From positions 23,292 through 87,291 of the forward strand of contig JABLUY010000166.1 in NCBI GenBank assembly GCA_013306675.1: DNA of 64,000 nt, given 5' to 3'. A model generated the notes under the pieces. The model searched no databases, was not told where the DNA came from, and saw nothing but the letters and a program-made list of their open reading frames with translations. Shown here piece by piece: positions 10,537 to 19,925 of the stretch (position 1 is the stretch's first letter; every line of letters starts with the position of its first letter). This DNA comes from Thraustochytrium sp. TN22 (lineage: Eukaryota > Sar > Bigyra > Thraustochytrida > Thraustochytriidae). A program made the position numbers and the translations under genes.

Positions 10537-11202
10537 TTGCGCGCGCGCACCCAAGTTGTCTGCTTCAAGGCCTGCTCTGCTGCCTCTGGCCGCTTGCACA
10601 TGCAAGCGCACGTTTTTGCTGCGGCCAAGCGCGCGACCGTCCAGCGCTTTCGCGCTGGCGTCTGAACACCAAACGCAACCAATCTGACTGTAGTCTGACG
10701 ATCACATGAGCTCTCACGCGCTCGAAACTCCATCAACCTCACTTTTGGATATCCGATCACCTAAATCACCTGGCTGCTGAACGAGGATGAGCGGCCCTTG
10801 TTGGCTTGGCCAAGCGGAACTTGAAGCTGCTGGCCCTGCGCCCTGTCCCGTGTCGCGTGTTCCGTGCTGGGGACATCCTGTCGGCGTCTCGCGGCCAAGC
10901 AAGAGAGCGAGCAAGCGAGGAGGCATGGAGCGCCCAACCACGGCGCGGCAGAACGCATTCAAACTCGCGCGGCGGCGCAACGGCGGCGGCGGCGCAGCGG
11001 CAGCGGCAGCGGCAGCGGCAGCGGCAGCGGCAGCGGCAGCAGCCGCGGGAGAGCGGGGGCGGCGACGACTGCGTGCGGCCTCGACCACGCCAGAGGCGCG
11101 TGGCGTGGCGTGGCGTGGCGTGGCGTGGCGTGGCGTGGCGTGGCGCTGGCCAGGCGGATCCGCGCGCGCAGAGCCGCGCAGAGGCAAATCCTCCGTTCCG
11201 CC
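10537..11202. other. Intergenic/leader region with GC minisatellites
   Basis: 666 bases between the secreted-protein stop and the RAD54B-like start. The second half carries a GGCAGC hexamer array and a TGGCG pentamer array. Both are translated in the open frame upstream of RAD54B but are unlikely to be coding. Confidence 0.6.
10995..11145 (+). repeat. GGCAGC hexamer array and TGGCG pentamer array
   Basis: About eight GGCAGC units at 10995-11042 and nine perfect TGGCG units at 11101-11145, shortly upstream of the RAD54B-like start at 11203. Both arrays put G-rich repeats on the sense strand close to the presumed transcription start. Confidence 0.85.
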
Positions 11203-14061
11203 ATGCGGCGGTCGCGCGGCTTTAAGGCGCCGAGGCGCGTGGATGGCGCGGGCGTCGCGGGCAAGCCAGCCCCTCCTCCCGAGCGGCGCCCAGCTTCATC
11301 AGCGCCCTCGCGGTCTCCGGCTTCATTAGCGCCCTCGCGGTCTCCGGCTTCATTAGCGCCCTCGCGGTCTCCGGCTTCATTAGCGCCCTCGCGGTCTCCG
11401 GCTTCAACAATGACAACAGCGCCCTCGCGGTCTCTGGCTTCAACAGCGCCCTCGCGATCCACGACGCCGGCGGCAGCGTCACCCCCCACCATGGAGACCT
11501 CGCGCAGCGGCAGCAGCAACAGCAGCGGCAACAGCAGCAAGAGCAACAGCAGTACAACCTGCAAGCAGGTGTACCTGGCACTGCACACGAAGAGATCGAA
11601 CAAAAAGCGCAAGACGTGGGACGACGGCGTGCTGGTGTTGGAGAAGAACAAGGCCATCTTGTACGAGATGGACGGCAAGGTGATGGGGCGCACGCTCTTC
11701 AAGCACGGCGACGACAGTGAGCTCCCGGACGGGAGCACGCTGGCGGTGGCCGGGCGCGACGTGGAGGTGGGCGCGCGCGTGGATGCGGCGCGCTTCGACT
11801 CGGGCCGCCTCTTTGTGGGCGGCCAGACCGGCGCGGCTGCGCAGACCGGGGGCGCCATAGGCTCGGGCGTGCCGGTGAACAAGCCGTTCAAACGCGTCGG
11901 CGGGCCGGCCAAGGCGCGCCCGGCGTCGCAGCCAGTCATCGCCGCGGGCCAGCGCACGCCGGCGCCGGCGCGGCCTCTGCACGCCGAGGACTCGCCCGAT
12001 GCACTGGTCCTCCTCCGCGGAAACGAGCGCAAGGGGACGGCCGCAACGGTGGTGGACCCGAAGCTGTCCAAGGCGCTGCGGCCGCACCAGCGCGAGGGCG
12101 TCCAGTTCCTCTTCGACTGCGTGGCGCAGACGCGCGGCGCCATTCTCGCAGACGAGATGGGGCTCGGCAAGACCCTGCAGTGCATCACGCTCATCTGGAC
12201 GGTGCTCCGCCAAGGCCCGCGCGGCGCGTCCGGGCCGCCTTGGTGCCGCCGCGTCGTGGTGGTGACGCCCAGCTCGTTGGTCAGGAACTGGGACGCCGAG
12301 TTCCGCAAGTGGCTCGGCCGCGAGCGCATCGAGCCCATCGAGGTCTCCGGCACGGCCAAGGAGACGCTCGCGCAAATTGAGGAGTTCGCGCGCTCCAAGT
12401 TGCGCCGTGTGCTCATCATCAGCTACGAGACCTTCCGCAAGCACGCCGACATGGTCAACGCTGTGCCTGGCATCGACCTCGTCATCTGCGACGAGGGCCA
12501 CCGGCTCAAGTCCGCCTCCGGCAACCAGACCATTACTGCGCTGCAGCGCTGCCCCACCAAGCGCCGCATCCTGCTCACCGGCACACCCGTGCAGAACGAC
12601 CTCGGCGAGTTCTTCGCCATGGTCGACTTTGTCGCGCCCGGCGCGCTCGGTGGCGACGTGCGCTCGTTCCAGCGCATCTTCCAGGCGCCCATCGAGCGCG
12701 GAACCGAGCGCGGCGCCTCCGCGGATGACCGCGAGCTCGCCGACGCGCGCTCCGCTGAGCTCCAGGCGCTCACCAAGGGCTTCATTCTGCGCCGAACCGC
12801 CGCCGTCAACGAGCGCTTCTTGCCGCCGCGCACCGACGTCAACGTCTTCGTGCGTCTCTCCGCCGCCCAGGCCCAGGCCTACCAGGACTTTGTCCGCGCG
12901 CACCTCTACGGCGGCGCCGCGGGTTCCGCCGCCGGTGCTGGCGGCACCGACGCGCTCAAGCTCATTCACCACCTGCGCAAGCTTTGCACGCACCCGGCGC
13001 TCATCGCTGGCGACGACGAGGGCGCCGCCGACGCCAACAACGGACTCAGGGGGGGCGCCGCGGACCCCGGCATGAGCTTCGAGGTGGACGTCGCCGCCAA
13101 GCTCGCGCTGCTGCAGGCGTTCTTGCGCCAGATCCGCGCGGCGCGCCCTGCCGATCGCATTGTGCTCGTCTCCAACTCCACCATGACGCTCGACCTCGTG
13201 CAGGTGCTGCTGCGTCGTCTCTCGTACGGCTTCTTGCGCCTCGACGGGTCCACGACGGCGGGCGAGCGCCAGGGCCTGGTGGATCGATTCAACGCGCCGT
13301 ACCGCGGCGACCCAATGCAGCTGGGCTTCCCCTTTGCCTTTTTGCTTTCCGCGCGCGCCGGCGGCTGCGGACTCAACCTCATCGGCGCCAACCGCCTCGT
13401 CCTGCTCGACCTTGACTGGAATCCGGCGACAGACCAGCAGGCCGCCGCCCGCATTTGGCGCGACGGTCAGGCCCACCCGGTCTTCATCTACCGCTTCATT
13501 GCCACCGGCACCATCGAGGAGCGCATCTTCCAGCGTCAGCACATGAAGCTCGCCTCTGCGCAGGGCATTCTGCATGCGAGCTCCGCCAAGGGCCCAAGCG
13601 CGGCGGGCTCCAGCAAGTCCGCGCGCTTCACGCGCGCCGAGCTCAAGCAGCTCTTCGAGTACAAGGCCGACACCGCCTGCGACACCTACGACCTCATGAA
13701 GGCCGGCAGATCGCGCGCCGCAGACGCCGCCGCCCTCTCCGACGTCGCGTACGAGTGGCCTGAGTACCATGGTCCGGGCGACATCGCCGACGCCGCCCTG
13801 CGCGCCACCGCCGACCTTCTCGGGCCCGAAGTCGTCACCTGGGTCAACGCTCAGGAGCGCGCGGTGCGCGATACCGATGCGGACGTCAAGGATGACGGCG
13901 ACCAAGCCGGGGATGACGAGAACGGGCAAGACAACCACGAGGCGGACAAGGATGGCAGCCTTTGCGACCGGCGCGACACGCCACCACCGGCCTGCACCAC
14001 GCCCAAGAAGCGCCGACGTGTGCTGGATGACCCCGAGGACGAGGACGAGTTTGAGCTTTGA
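11203..14061 (+). CDS. RAD54B: RAD54B-like SWI2/SNF2 DNA translocase
   Basis: 952 aa from the ATG at 11203, whose N-terminus (MRRSRGFKAP) echoes Rad54 proteins. These ATPases move along double-stranded DNA and assist Rad51/Dmc1 in homologous recombination. Order: a low-complexity Ser/Pro/Ala region with a nine-residue repeat (about 30-85); a domain at about 122-205 (KKRKTWDDGVLVLEKNKAIL) resembling the N-terminal domain of RAD54B/Rdh54; helicase motif I DEMGLGKT at 317-324; motif II DEGH at 430-433; TGTPVQND; and C-terminal motifs V/VI (GGCGLNLIGANR, DWNPATDQQA). The C-terminus is acidic with a basic patch (PKKRRRV) that could act as a nuclear signal. The N-terminal domain favours RAD54B over RAD54. 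Starts at 10864 or 11491 are alternatives. Confidence 0.9.
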   Translation: MRRSRGFKAPRRVDGAGVAGKPAPPPERRPASSAPSRSPASLAPSRSPASLAPSRSPASLAPSRSPASTMTTAPSRSLASTAPSRSTTPAAASPPTMETSRSGSSNSSGNSSKSNSSTTCKQVYLALHTKRSNKKRKTWDDGVLVLEKNKAILYEMDGKVMGRTLFKHGDDSELPDGSTLAVAGRDVEVGARVDAARFDSGRLFVGGQTGAAAQTGGAIGSGVPVNKPFKRVGGPAKARPASQPVIAAGQRTPAPARPLHAEDSPDALVLLRGNERKGTAATVVDPKLSKALRPHQREGVQFLFDCVAQTRGAILADEMGLGKTLQCITLIWTVLRQGPRGASGPPWCRRVVVVTPSSLVRNWDAEFRKWLGRERIEPIEVSGTAKETLAQIEEFARSKLRRVLIISYETFRKHADMVNAVPGIDLVICDEGHRLKSASGNQTITALQRCPTKRRILLTGTPVQNDLGEFFAMVDFVAPGALGGDVRSFQRIFQAPIERGTERGASADDRELADARSAELQALTKGFILRRTAAVNERFLPPRTDVNVFVRLSAAQAQAYQDFVRAHLYGGAAGSAAGAGGTDALKLIHHLRKLCTHPALIAGDDEGAADANNGLRGGAADPGMSFEVDVAAKLALLQAFLRQIRAARPADRIVLVSNSTMTLDLVQVLLRRLSYGFLRLDGSTTAGERQGLVDRFNAPYRGDPMQLGFPFAFLLSARAGGCGLNLIGANRLVLLDLDWNPATDQQAAARIWRDGQAHPVFIYRFIATGTIEERIFQRQHMKLASAQGILHASSAKGPSAAGSSKSARFTRAELKQLFEYKADTACDTYDLMKAGRSRAADAAALSDVAYEWPEYHGPGDIADAALRATADLLGPEVVTWVNAQERAVRDTDADVKDDGDQAGDDENGQDNHEADKDGSLCDRRDTPPPACTTPKKRRRVLDDPEDEDEFEL
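11293..11455 (+). repeat. 27-base coding tandem repeat (PSRSPASLA)
   Basis: About four near-perfect 27-base units followed by degenerate copies, encoding repeats of Pro-Ser-Arg-Ser-Pro-Ala-Ser-Leu-Ala near the N-terminus of the RAD54B-like protein. The near-identity of the central copies suggests recent slippage. The SP-rich units could be phosphorylated. Confidence 0.85.
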
Positions 14062-14069
14062 GGATGACC

Positions 14070-14104
14070 ACCTCACCTCACCTCACCTCACCTCACACCT
14101 CACT
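14070..14104 (+). repeat. CTCAC pentamer repeat at the RAD54B 3' end
   Basis: A short CTCAC array beginning eight bases after the RAD54B-like stop, in the 133-base gap between two convergent genes. Confidence 0.7.
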
Positions 14105-14194
14105 CATCACGCCACGCCACGCAAACGGAAAAGGAAAGAAAATGATCTCTGTCTTTGTTACTATTTTGTACCACCATCATTACGGAATTCAGAT

Positions 14195-15298
14195 TCACCA
14201 CAGCATGAGGCCGGCCACCATGCAGGCCACTGCCTGAAGCTCCACGCCACGCTTCACGAGAGACGCAGGGGGAGCCTTCTCGGCGCCGTCCGCCGCGGCG
14301 TCCTCGCCTTCCAGGCGCTGGCGCTCCAGGAGCACCTCACGCAGCCGCTGCAGCGCGGCCGTGGCCTCGGTAGCGCGCTTCTCCGAGGCAGCAGCCTCAT
14401 CGCGCGCCGTCTGCAGCGCAAGCTGCAGGTCGCCACTGGCCTGCGCGCGCTCCAGCTCGCCGCGCAGACGCGTCATCTCCTCGCTCCGATCATGCAGCTT
14501 GGCGCGCAGGTGCGCCACGCAGGCGGCGGCCTCCTCGTCGTGCGCGGCGGCCGTGGCGCGCGCCTGCTCGAGCGCCTGCTCGAGGCTGATTACGCGGTCG
14601 AGCGCCGCCTCCTCGCGCACGAGCGCCGCCTCCAACTGCACCTCGGCCTGCTGCGCCGCGGGCGAGGGCCGCGCGACGGCGCGCAGCCCCTCCAGCTCGT
14701 CCGCCTGCTCGTGGTAGGCATCCTCCAGCACAGACATTTGCTGGCGCAGCGCGTCAAGGTCCTCGAGCACGCGCGCCGTCTCGGCCTGCGCCTGCTCCAG
14801 GCGCGCCTCCAGGTCGGCGCGCGCACCGGCGGCCTCGGCCAGCTCGCCGCTGCGCGCGGCGGCCTCGCGCGCCTCGGCTTCAATAATCTCGCGCAGCCTG
14901 CGCTCGCGCGCCAGCTCCGCGCGCGCCTCGTCGCGCTCCACGGCCGCGCGCTCCAGCTCCTCCAGGCGCGCCAGCGCCGTCTCCAGCTCCTTGGCCACGC
15001 GCACCCGCTCCTCGCGCTCCTCCTCCAGCTGCGCGCGCACGTCCTTCTCGCTGCCGACGCTGGTGCTCTCGAACGAGAGCTCCGCCTCGGAGGCCGCCCT
15101 CGCGAGGCGCCCGTCCTCGCCCGCTCCCTCTCCCTCGCGCGCGCGCGCGCCGCCCTTGCCCCCGCCCGTCACCAGCGTCGGTCCGAGCTTGCGCGCGTTC
15201 GCCGCCGCATCGTCGCGCCACCGCCGCGCCAGTCCGCGCCGCCGCGTCGCCAGCAGCAGCGCGCCGGCCGCGCCGCCCGCCAGCGCCGCCGCCTCCAT
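14195..15298 (-). CDS. Coiled-coil protein with terminal hydrophobic segments, 367 aa
   Basis: No family recognised. From the ATG at 15298 the protein starts with a hydrophobic stretch (ALAGGAAGALLLA) followed by Arg-rich sequence, which reads as a short signal anchor. A frame-consistent upstream start at 15421 would add 41 charged residues. Residues about 75-340 are almost continuous Ala/Glu/Arg/Leu heptads, predicting a long coiled coil (DLEARLEQAQAETARVLEDL). The C-terminus ends in a second short hydrophobic patch (LQAVACMVAGLMLW), too short to be a confident membrane helix but compatible with tail anchoring. It is convergent with the RAD54B-like gene. It may be a membrane-bound tether; any organelle assignment would be speculative. 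Confidence 0.7.
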   Translation of the reverse strand: MEAAALAGGAAGALLLATRRRGLARRWRDDAAANARKLGPTLVTGGGKGGARAREGEGAGEDGRLARAASEAELSFESTSVGSEKDVRAQLEEEREERVRVAKELETALARLEELERAAVERDEARAELARERRLREIIEAEAREAAARSGELAEAAGARADLEARLEQAQAETARVLEDLDALRQQMSVLEDAYHEQADELEGLRAVARPSPAAQQAEVQLEAALVREEAALDRVISLEQALEQARATAAAHDEEAAACVAHLRAKLHDRSEEMTRLRGELERAQASGDLQLALQTARDEAAASEKRATEATAALQRLREVLLERQRLEGEDAAADGAEKAPPASLVKRGVELQAVACMVAGLMLW

Positions 15299-16255
15299 CG
15301 CCGCGCGCGCCGCCCGCTCCTGCCCAGGCGCCGCCGCCGCCGACTCGGACTTTGATTGCGGTTCTGCTTCTCGTCCTTTCGCGCGCCGCCTCGCTTCCCT
15401 CCGTTCCCCCTCCCGCGCCACCGTGCACGGTAACGGCTCGCGCGGGACGCCCGCCCTGCGTCCCCGCCGAGCACCGCCGTCGCGGACGAGGGCGGCTGCT
15501 ACGAGCAGCGGGTCGGAGGGCAGCGGCGGCGCCTTGGCTGCGCTCGGCCGGGGAGGCTGACTGGTGCCGGGCTGGGCTGGGCTGCCTGGCCGGTCACGGC
15601 CGGATGGCTGGACGGTTGCAAGGGGTTGTTCTAACTTAGGTGGCTTTCATGGCGCTGCGACAGATGACCTCTGAGGATCATGGGGCAGGCAGGTCTCGGA
15701 AGGCGGGAGATTTTAGGTCTTGGGCTCGTGGCGGCATGCGACTCGAGCGAGCTGGCTGGGGGACGAACATGCAGTGCGAGCTTTTCTTTGACGCCGTGCG
15801 CGTTCAAGGTGATCTGCAGCGAGACAAGTCGACCTTTGTGCGTCGCTTTCAGTTGTATGGTCGTATGGGCCGGGCCGGTCTTACGTTTGGCATCATGGGG
15901 CGCTCAAGCCGCTGTCACCTTCGTTGCAACCTGGTCGACTGCCTAATGCCGAGCCACGGAGTCGCTCACTTCATCACACGGAGCTTATTTCGCGACGATG
16001 GAAAGGAGCTTATCTCGCGAAGATGGAAAGTCCCGACGCTGCCGACCGCCTCGTGAGGCAAGTCACGGTCGCTGTTGCCGCTGCCGAAATGGTCGCCATG
16101 CATGATCACGACGAGCACGAGAAGCTTGACAAGCGCGATTCGTAAAAGCATGACGTGCAGCACGAGTGGCGCCGCCTCGAGTCGCGCTTGCCGCCCCCGC
16201 GCCGCTTGCGCAGAATCAAATCAAAGCGCGGCTTGCGCGAGCGGCGGGCAGCGCG
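15299..16255. other. Intergenic region between divergent genes
   Basis: 957 bases between the coiled-coil gene (minus) and the small mitochondrial-type gene (plus). It includes a 25-base imperfect direct repeat at about 15979-16030 (GGAGCTTATNTCGCGANGATGGAAAG-type). A plus-strand frame at 15640-16056 has no recognisable features. Confidence 0.55.
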
Positions 16256-16702
16256 ATGCTGGCACGGGGGCTGCGCGCGGCGCGCGCGCGCGGCGCGGCG
16301 AGCGGCGGCGCGGTGCGGTGGCTGAGCGCGTCGGAGGGCGGGCGGCTTCATGATGTGGAGCGCGAGCTCCTGGACAGGACGCAGCTGCGCAGGCAGCACA
16401 ACACGCTGAGCGTGCAGGACGAGGCGGTGGGCACGTCGTTCGCGGAGCCCATCAGCGAGTACTTTGACGCGCTGCAGGCCGCGACGCCGGCGCCCGAGCT
16501 CGTGGAGCAGTTCGCGGCCGCCGTCAAGGACACCGAGGGCGGCGGGCAGGTCGCTAGGGACTACGCGCTCCTACTGGCCGCCACGCGCGAGAAGATGCGC
16601 CTCACTGTCGAGTGGAACGACACGGCCAAGCTTACGGAGAAGCAGCGCGTGCTGGCCACCGCCTCGCGCGTTGGCCTTTCCGTGCCGGAGGACCAGAAGT
16701 AG
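16256..16702 (+). CDS. Small protein with probable mitochondrial presequence, 148 aa
   Basis: Not recognised. The start at 16256 gives an N-terminus rich in Arg, Ala and Gly without acids (MLARGLRAARARGAASGG, then AVRWLSAS), typical of a mitochondrial matrix presequence. The remaining 115 residues are mostly helical and charged, with no cysteine motif or membrane segment. The frame is open back to 16166 but that extension would mask the presequence. It is convergent with the kinesin gene, with 66 bases between stops. Confidence 0.7.
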   Translation: MLARGLRAARARGAASGGAVRWLSASEGGRLHDVERELLDRTQLRRQHNTLSVQDEAVGTSFAEPISEYFDALQAATPAPELVEQFAAAVKDTEGGGQVARDYALLLAATREKMRLTVEWNDTAKLTEKQRVLATASRVGLSVPEDQK

Positions 16703-16768
16703 ACAACAGAGAGAGGCCGAGCTGGTGGGTGAAAACAAAACAACGATTGAAAGGAGAGCTCTTCTTCG

Positions 16769-17232
16769 TTACAGATCTGGTGGCCGCTCCTCCTCGGCGG
16801 AGGTCGCGGCGGTGCTCGTGGCGGGCGAGGGCGCGTCCGCGACCTTGGCCCTATTCTTCATGTTGCGCAGCTTGTGCTTGACGGCCGTCGCCCGCTTGCG
16901 GAACTTGGAGTCGCGCGCGGCCTGATCCGCGTCGCTGCTCTCCTCGCGGCGGCGGTCCTCCTCGAGGCGCTCCAGCTCCCGCTGCGCCTTGGCGGCGAGC
17001 CACTGCTGCAGCTTCTTGTGCTTGGCGAGTTCTTTCTGCTTCTCGCGGAGGCTCGCCGACAGCGCCGAGCTTGCTGGGTCTGCCGGATTGCTTGTCTCGC
17101 GCTCCGCTTGCTGCTGATTCTTGTGTACTTGCGGCTGCTGCGGCTGCTCCACGCGGTTGCCAACGCCGCGCACGCGATACGAAGCCGGGAGCGCGGCACT
17201 TGGGACCGGGGCACGCGGCGAGAGCCCACTAC

Positions 17233-17268
<36 letters not shown>

Positions 17269-18883
17269 TGCTGCCACCTACATGACGCCTGAACTCGGCC
17301 TGGAACTCCTCCTCCTCCACCTCAAACGCGAAAAACTTGTCCGCGCAAGACTTGAGCGCCGAAACGGTGCCGCGCAACCTGCGGTTCTCCGCCCGCAGGC
17401 TGGCTGCGTCCGCGTCCGCCTCTGCCTTGGCGGCCGCCACGGCCGCCTGCAGCTTCGGAGGTGTTACGCCCGCGTCCTGCGCCTCGCGCAGCTTTTGGTT
17501 GTCGCGCTCCAGCCTCGCGATGCGCTCGCGCGCGTCAAAGAGGTCCTTGGCTGCCGCAAAGGCCGCTGTGCTGTTGTTTGGTGGCGCTCCAGGTGCGCCG
17601 TCTTCGAGCGCGAGCAGCGGCTGCGCACCAGCAACAGGTTGCTCAGGCTGGTGATGCGCCCCCGCTGGCACGAGCGCCAGCGCATTGCCCGCAGCATAGG
17701 TAATCCCGTGTGCGTCGAGCAGCCCCCGCAGGCTGGTGATCTCTGCCTCGAGGCGGAGCACGAGGTCCAGCGAAACCTCGCGCGTCTCCACCACGCGCGC
17801 GTGCTGCATGACGCGCTTAGCGCGGTCCGCAAACTTGAGCGTGGAGATGGACTCCTCCACAAAGTCAGCGCTCGGCGAGAGCGTGGCGATGACGCACGTG
17901 CGCGAGTTGCCCCCCAGGGCATCCTGCAGAATGCGCGTAAGTTTCGAGTCGCGGAATGGCACGTGCGTGGCCTGCGGGTCCGTGAGCGCTGCGATGCACC
18001 GCCCCAGCGTGTGCAGGCTCGTGTTGATGTTGGTCAGCTCCGAGACGTGGCCCTTGTCGAGCTGCTCCAGCGTACCCCATTTCTCGGAGCCGGCCAGGTC
18101 CACCAGGTTCAGCTTGGCACGCACCACGCGCCCGCTGCGCTGCTTGCGCCGCTCCACGCACATCTGGAAGATCGAGTGACTACGGCTGCTCACGTCGTTC
18201 ATCTGCGTCTGCCTGCACGCGCGCTGCTCGTCGCCCTGCTCCAGCAGCGCCATGCATTCGTGAACGGACGTTACCGCGTACTCGCTCAAGCCCACCACGT
18301 AGATCTCCTTCGTCTCCGCGTTCTCGTGCACTTGCAGCGGCCGCTCGCGCTGCGGATCTCGCAGGAGGTCAAACGGCTGGTCGTTGTAGATCTGCATGAA
18401 GCTGCAGTAGACTGACACCTGCTCGTCCTCCCCGTCCGCGTCCTCGTCCTCCGCGCGCGCGGACCGCCGCTGCTCCACGATGCTCAGCACCTCGCGCACC
18501 GCGCGTGGGATCACGCCCGTACTCTCCGAGAGCGCCTCGGCGCCGTAGATTGACAGGTCGTCCTCCGGCCCGAACATCGTATATGACTTGCCTGACCCGG
18601 TCTGCCCGTATGCAAAAATGGTGCAGTTGAGGCCATCCAGCACCGACCCTGCCGCGAAGCGCACCTGCTCGTACACCTCGTGCTGGCTGCTGCTGCCATC
18701 GAAGACATGGTCGAAGCGCGCGCGCACGTCGTGCAGGTCTGTCTTGATGAGCACCTGGTTCTCGCTCGCCTCCGCCACCATGTCTGCGCCTGCCTCGCGC
18801 CCCAGCGGCGGCCGGATCCGGATGAGCACCTTGATACGCTCGCGGCATGCTTTCGCGCGTGCGTCCGCCATCGCCTCCGCCAT
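16769..18883 (-). CDS. Kinesin-like motor protein, N-terminal motor
   Basis: 704 aa from the ATG at 18883. The motor domain occupies about residues 15-365: P-loop GQTGSGKS at 93-100, switch I NDVSSRSHS around 229-237, switch II VDLAGSE at 261-267, and the microtubule-binding region ending in STLKFADRAKRV. These are the full set of ATPase residues, so it should be an active microtubule motor. A neck/coiled-coil region follows (about 366-520), then a Gly run (about 540-552) and a basic, Gln/Lys-rich coiled tail (TAVKHKLRNMKNRAKV). The N-terminal motor implies plus-end movement by family analogy. Subfamily is uncertain. An upstream in-frame start at 18997 would add 38 residues outside the conserved region. 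Confidence 0.92.
17232..17268 (-). repeat. CCG/GGC run encoding polyglycine in the kinesin
   Basis: About 12 consecutive Gly codons (GGC on the minus strand) in the linker before the basic tail of the kinesin. Confidence 0.85.
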
Positions 18884-19925
18884 CGCGCCCGCCGGCCGAG
18901 GCCCGGCCTCAAGCCTGCCGCGCGCAGAAGCGGGCTCGAGTTGCCGCTTCGAGTAGCTCCACGCTCCGAGTTGTGCTTGACTTTGAGCGCGTGTCACGCT
19001 TCGGGTGGCGCGGCCGCGCCGGAGAACCCAACGGCTACTCTCATTTTCACAACGTCAGCCAGCGCCGTGATGGTAGTTAGCGCGCCTGGGACTCGCTCGA
19101 CGCTTGACCGGAGTGGATGAGCACAAAGAGTGCAAGGATAAAAAAGCTGAATGAAAGCAGTGACGGGCCAGAACAATAGAAGCCTGCTTTGGCATGGGCG
19201 AATCCCAATTTGCGGAACGGTGCGGGCTCGTGCATCGCCACCGGCTTGCACTGCCTGTGATGTGATTTCCATATCTGCTCATTCGTTTCGTACGGCGCAA
19301 TTGGAGCACCCGCTGCGCAGTATGCCCAACGCTCATCTGGTGGTCTTCATCAGCATCGAGTCTCAGGCTCGCATGCCGGCTTTTCGCAACATCTTCATGC
19401 GATGCAATACGATGTGTCATTCTTGCACCGCAGCAGATTGCTCCCTGCAGCCCTTCCCACATCGCGCCACATGATCGGCGCTCGGCCCAGGTTGGTCGTA
19501 CCCGTAGGCTTAATGTTTTGACGAACGGACTGTCCTTGGCAAGCGGCGGTCTTTCGTCCCAGCGCGTACCCCGATCCCCAAACTGGCTGTGATGGCGCTG
19601 CCTCAACGTGAAAGTCAAGGCCGCGCGCTCGCTGGTCTGGATTCTGCTTCAACAAGGTGTAGCGTTCAAACTTCCTGGCTCACCGCCCCCGGCTTGTTAC
19701 GTGACGAGCTGCCTCGCTCTGCGTTGATTTGCGAACAAATGTGCGGCTTTCTCAACTCGTGCACGACATCGCCGATGGCACGACGCGACACGAGGCACGA
19801 GAGCGAGTGATCATGATCATGATCATCCACCATTCGTACGTCAAGGTCCGGCTCGGTCTCGACGGCAGTCTCGATTTGGTCGGCGGACGGGGGCGCGGAC
19901 GCGGACGAGGGCGGGCGCAGGAACG
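18884..19925. other. Intergenic region, no supported gene
   Basis: About 1 kb between the divergent kinesin and phosphorylase/deaminase genes. It is less GC-biased than the coding regions; short frames on both strands show no domains. A TGATCATGATCATGATCAT palindromic stretch lies at about 19808-19827. Confidence 0.6.

Noticed and set aside
8869-10611. 580-residue minus-strand frame over the secreted-protein gene
   Set aside because: Shadow of the plus-strand gene, with poly-Cys and poly-Gly produced by the CAG repeat; no domains.
11479-14076. 865-residue minus-strand frame opposite RAD54B
   Set aside because: The plus strand has all SNF2 helicase motifs; the antisense is Val/Gly/Arg-rich noise.
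13769-15355. 528-residue plus-strand frame bridging RAD54B and the coiled-coil gene
   Set aside because: It starts out of frame inside RAD54B and continues as the antisense of a coiled-coil gene.
15640-16056. 138-residue plus-strand frame
   Set aside because: No domain; it spans a 25-base direct repeat and is richer in A/T at codon third positions than real neighbours.
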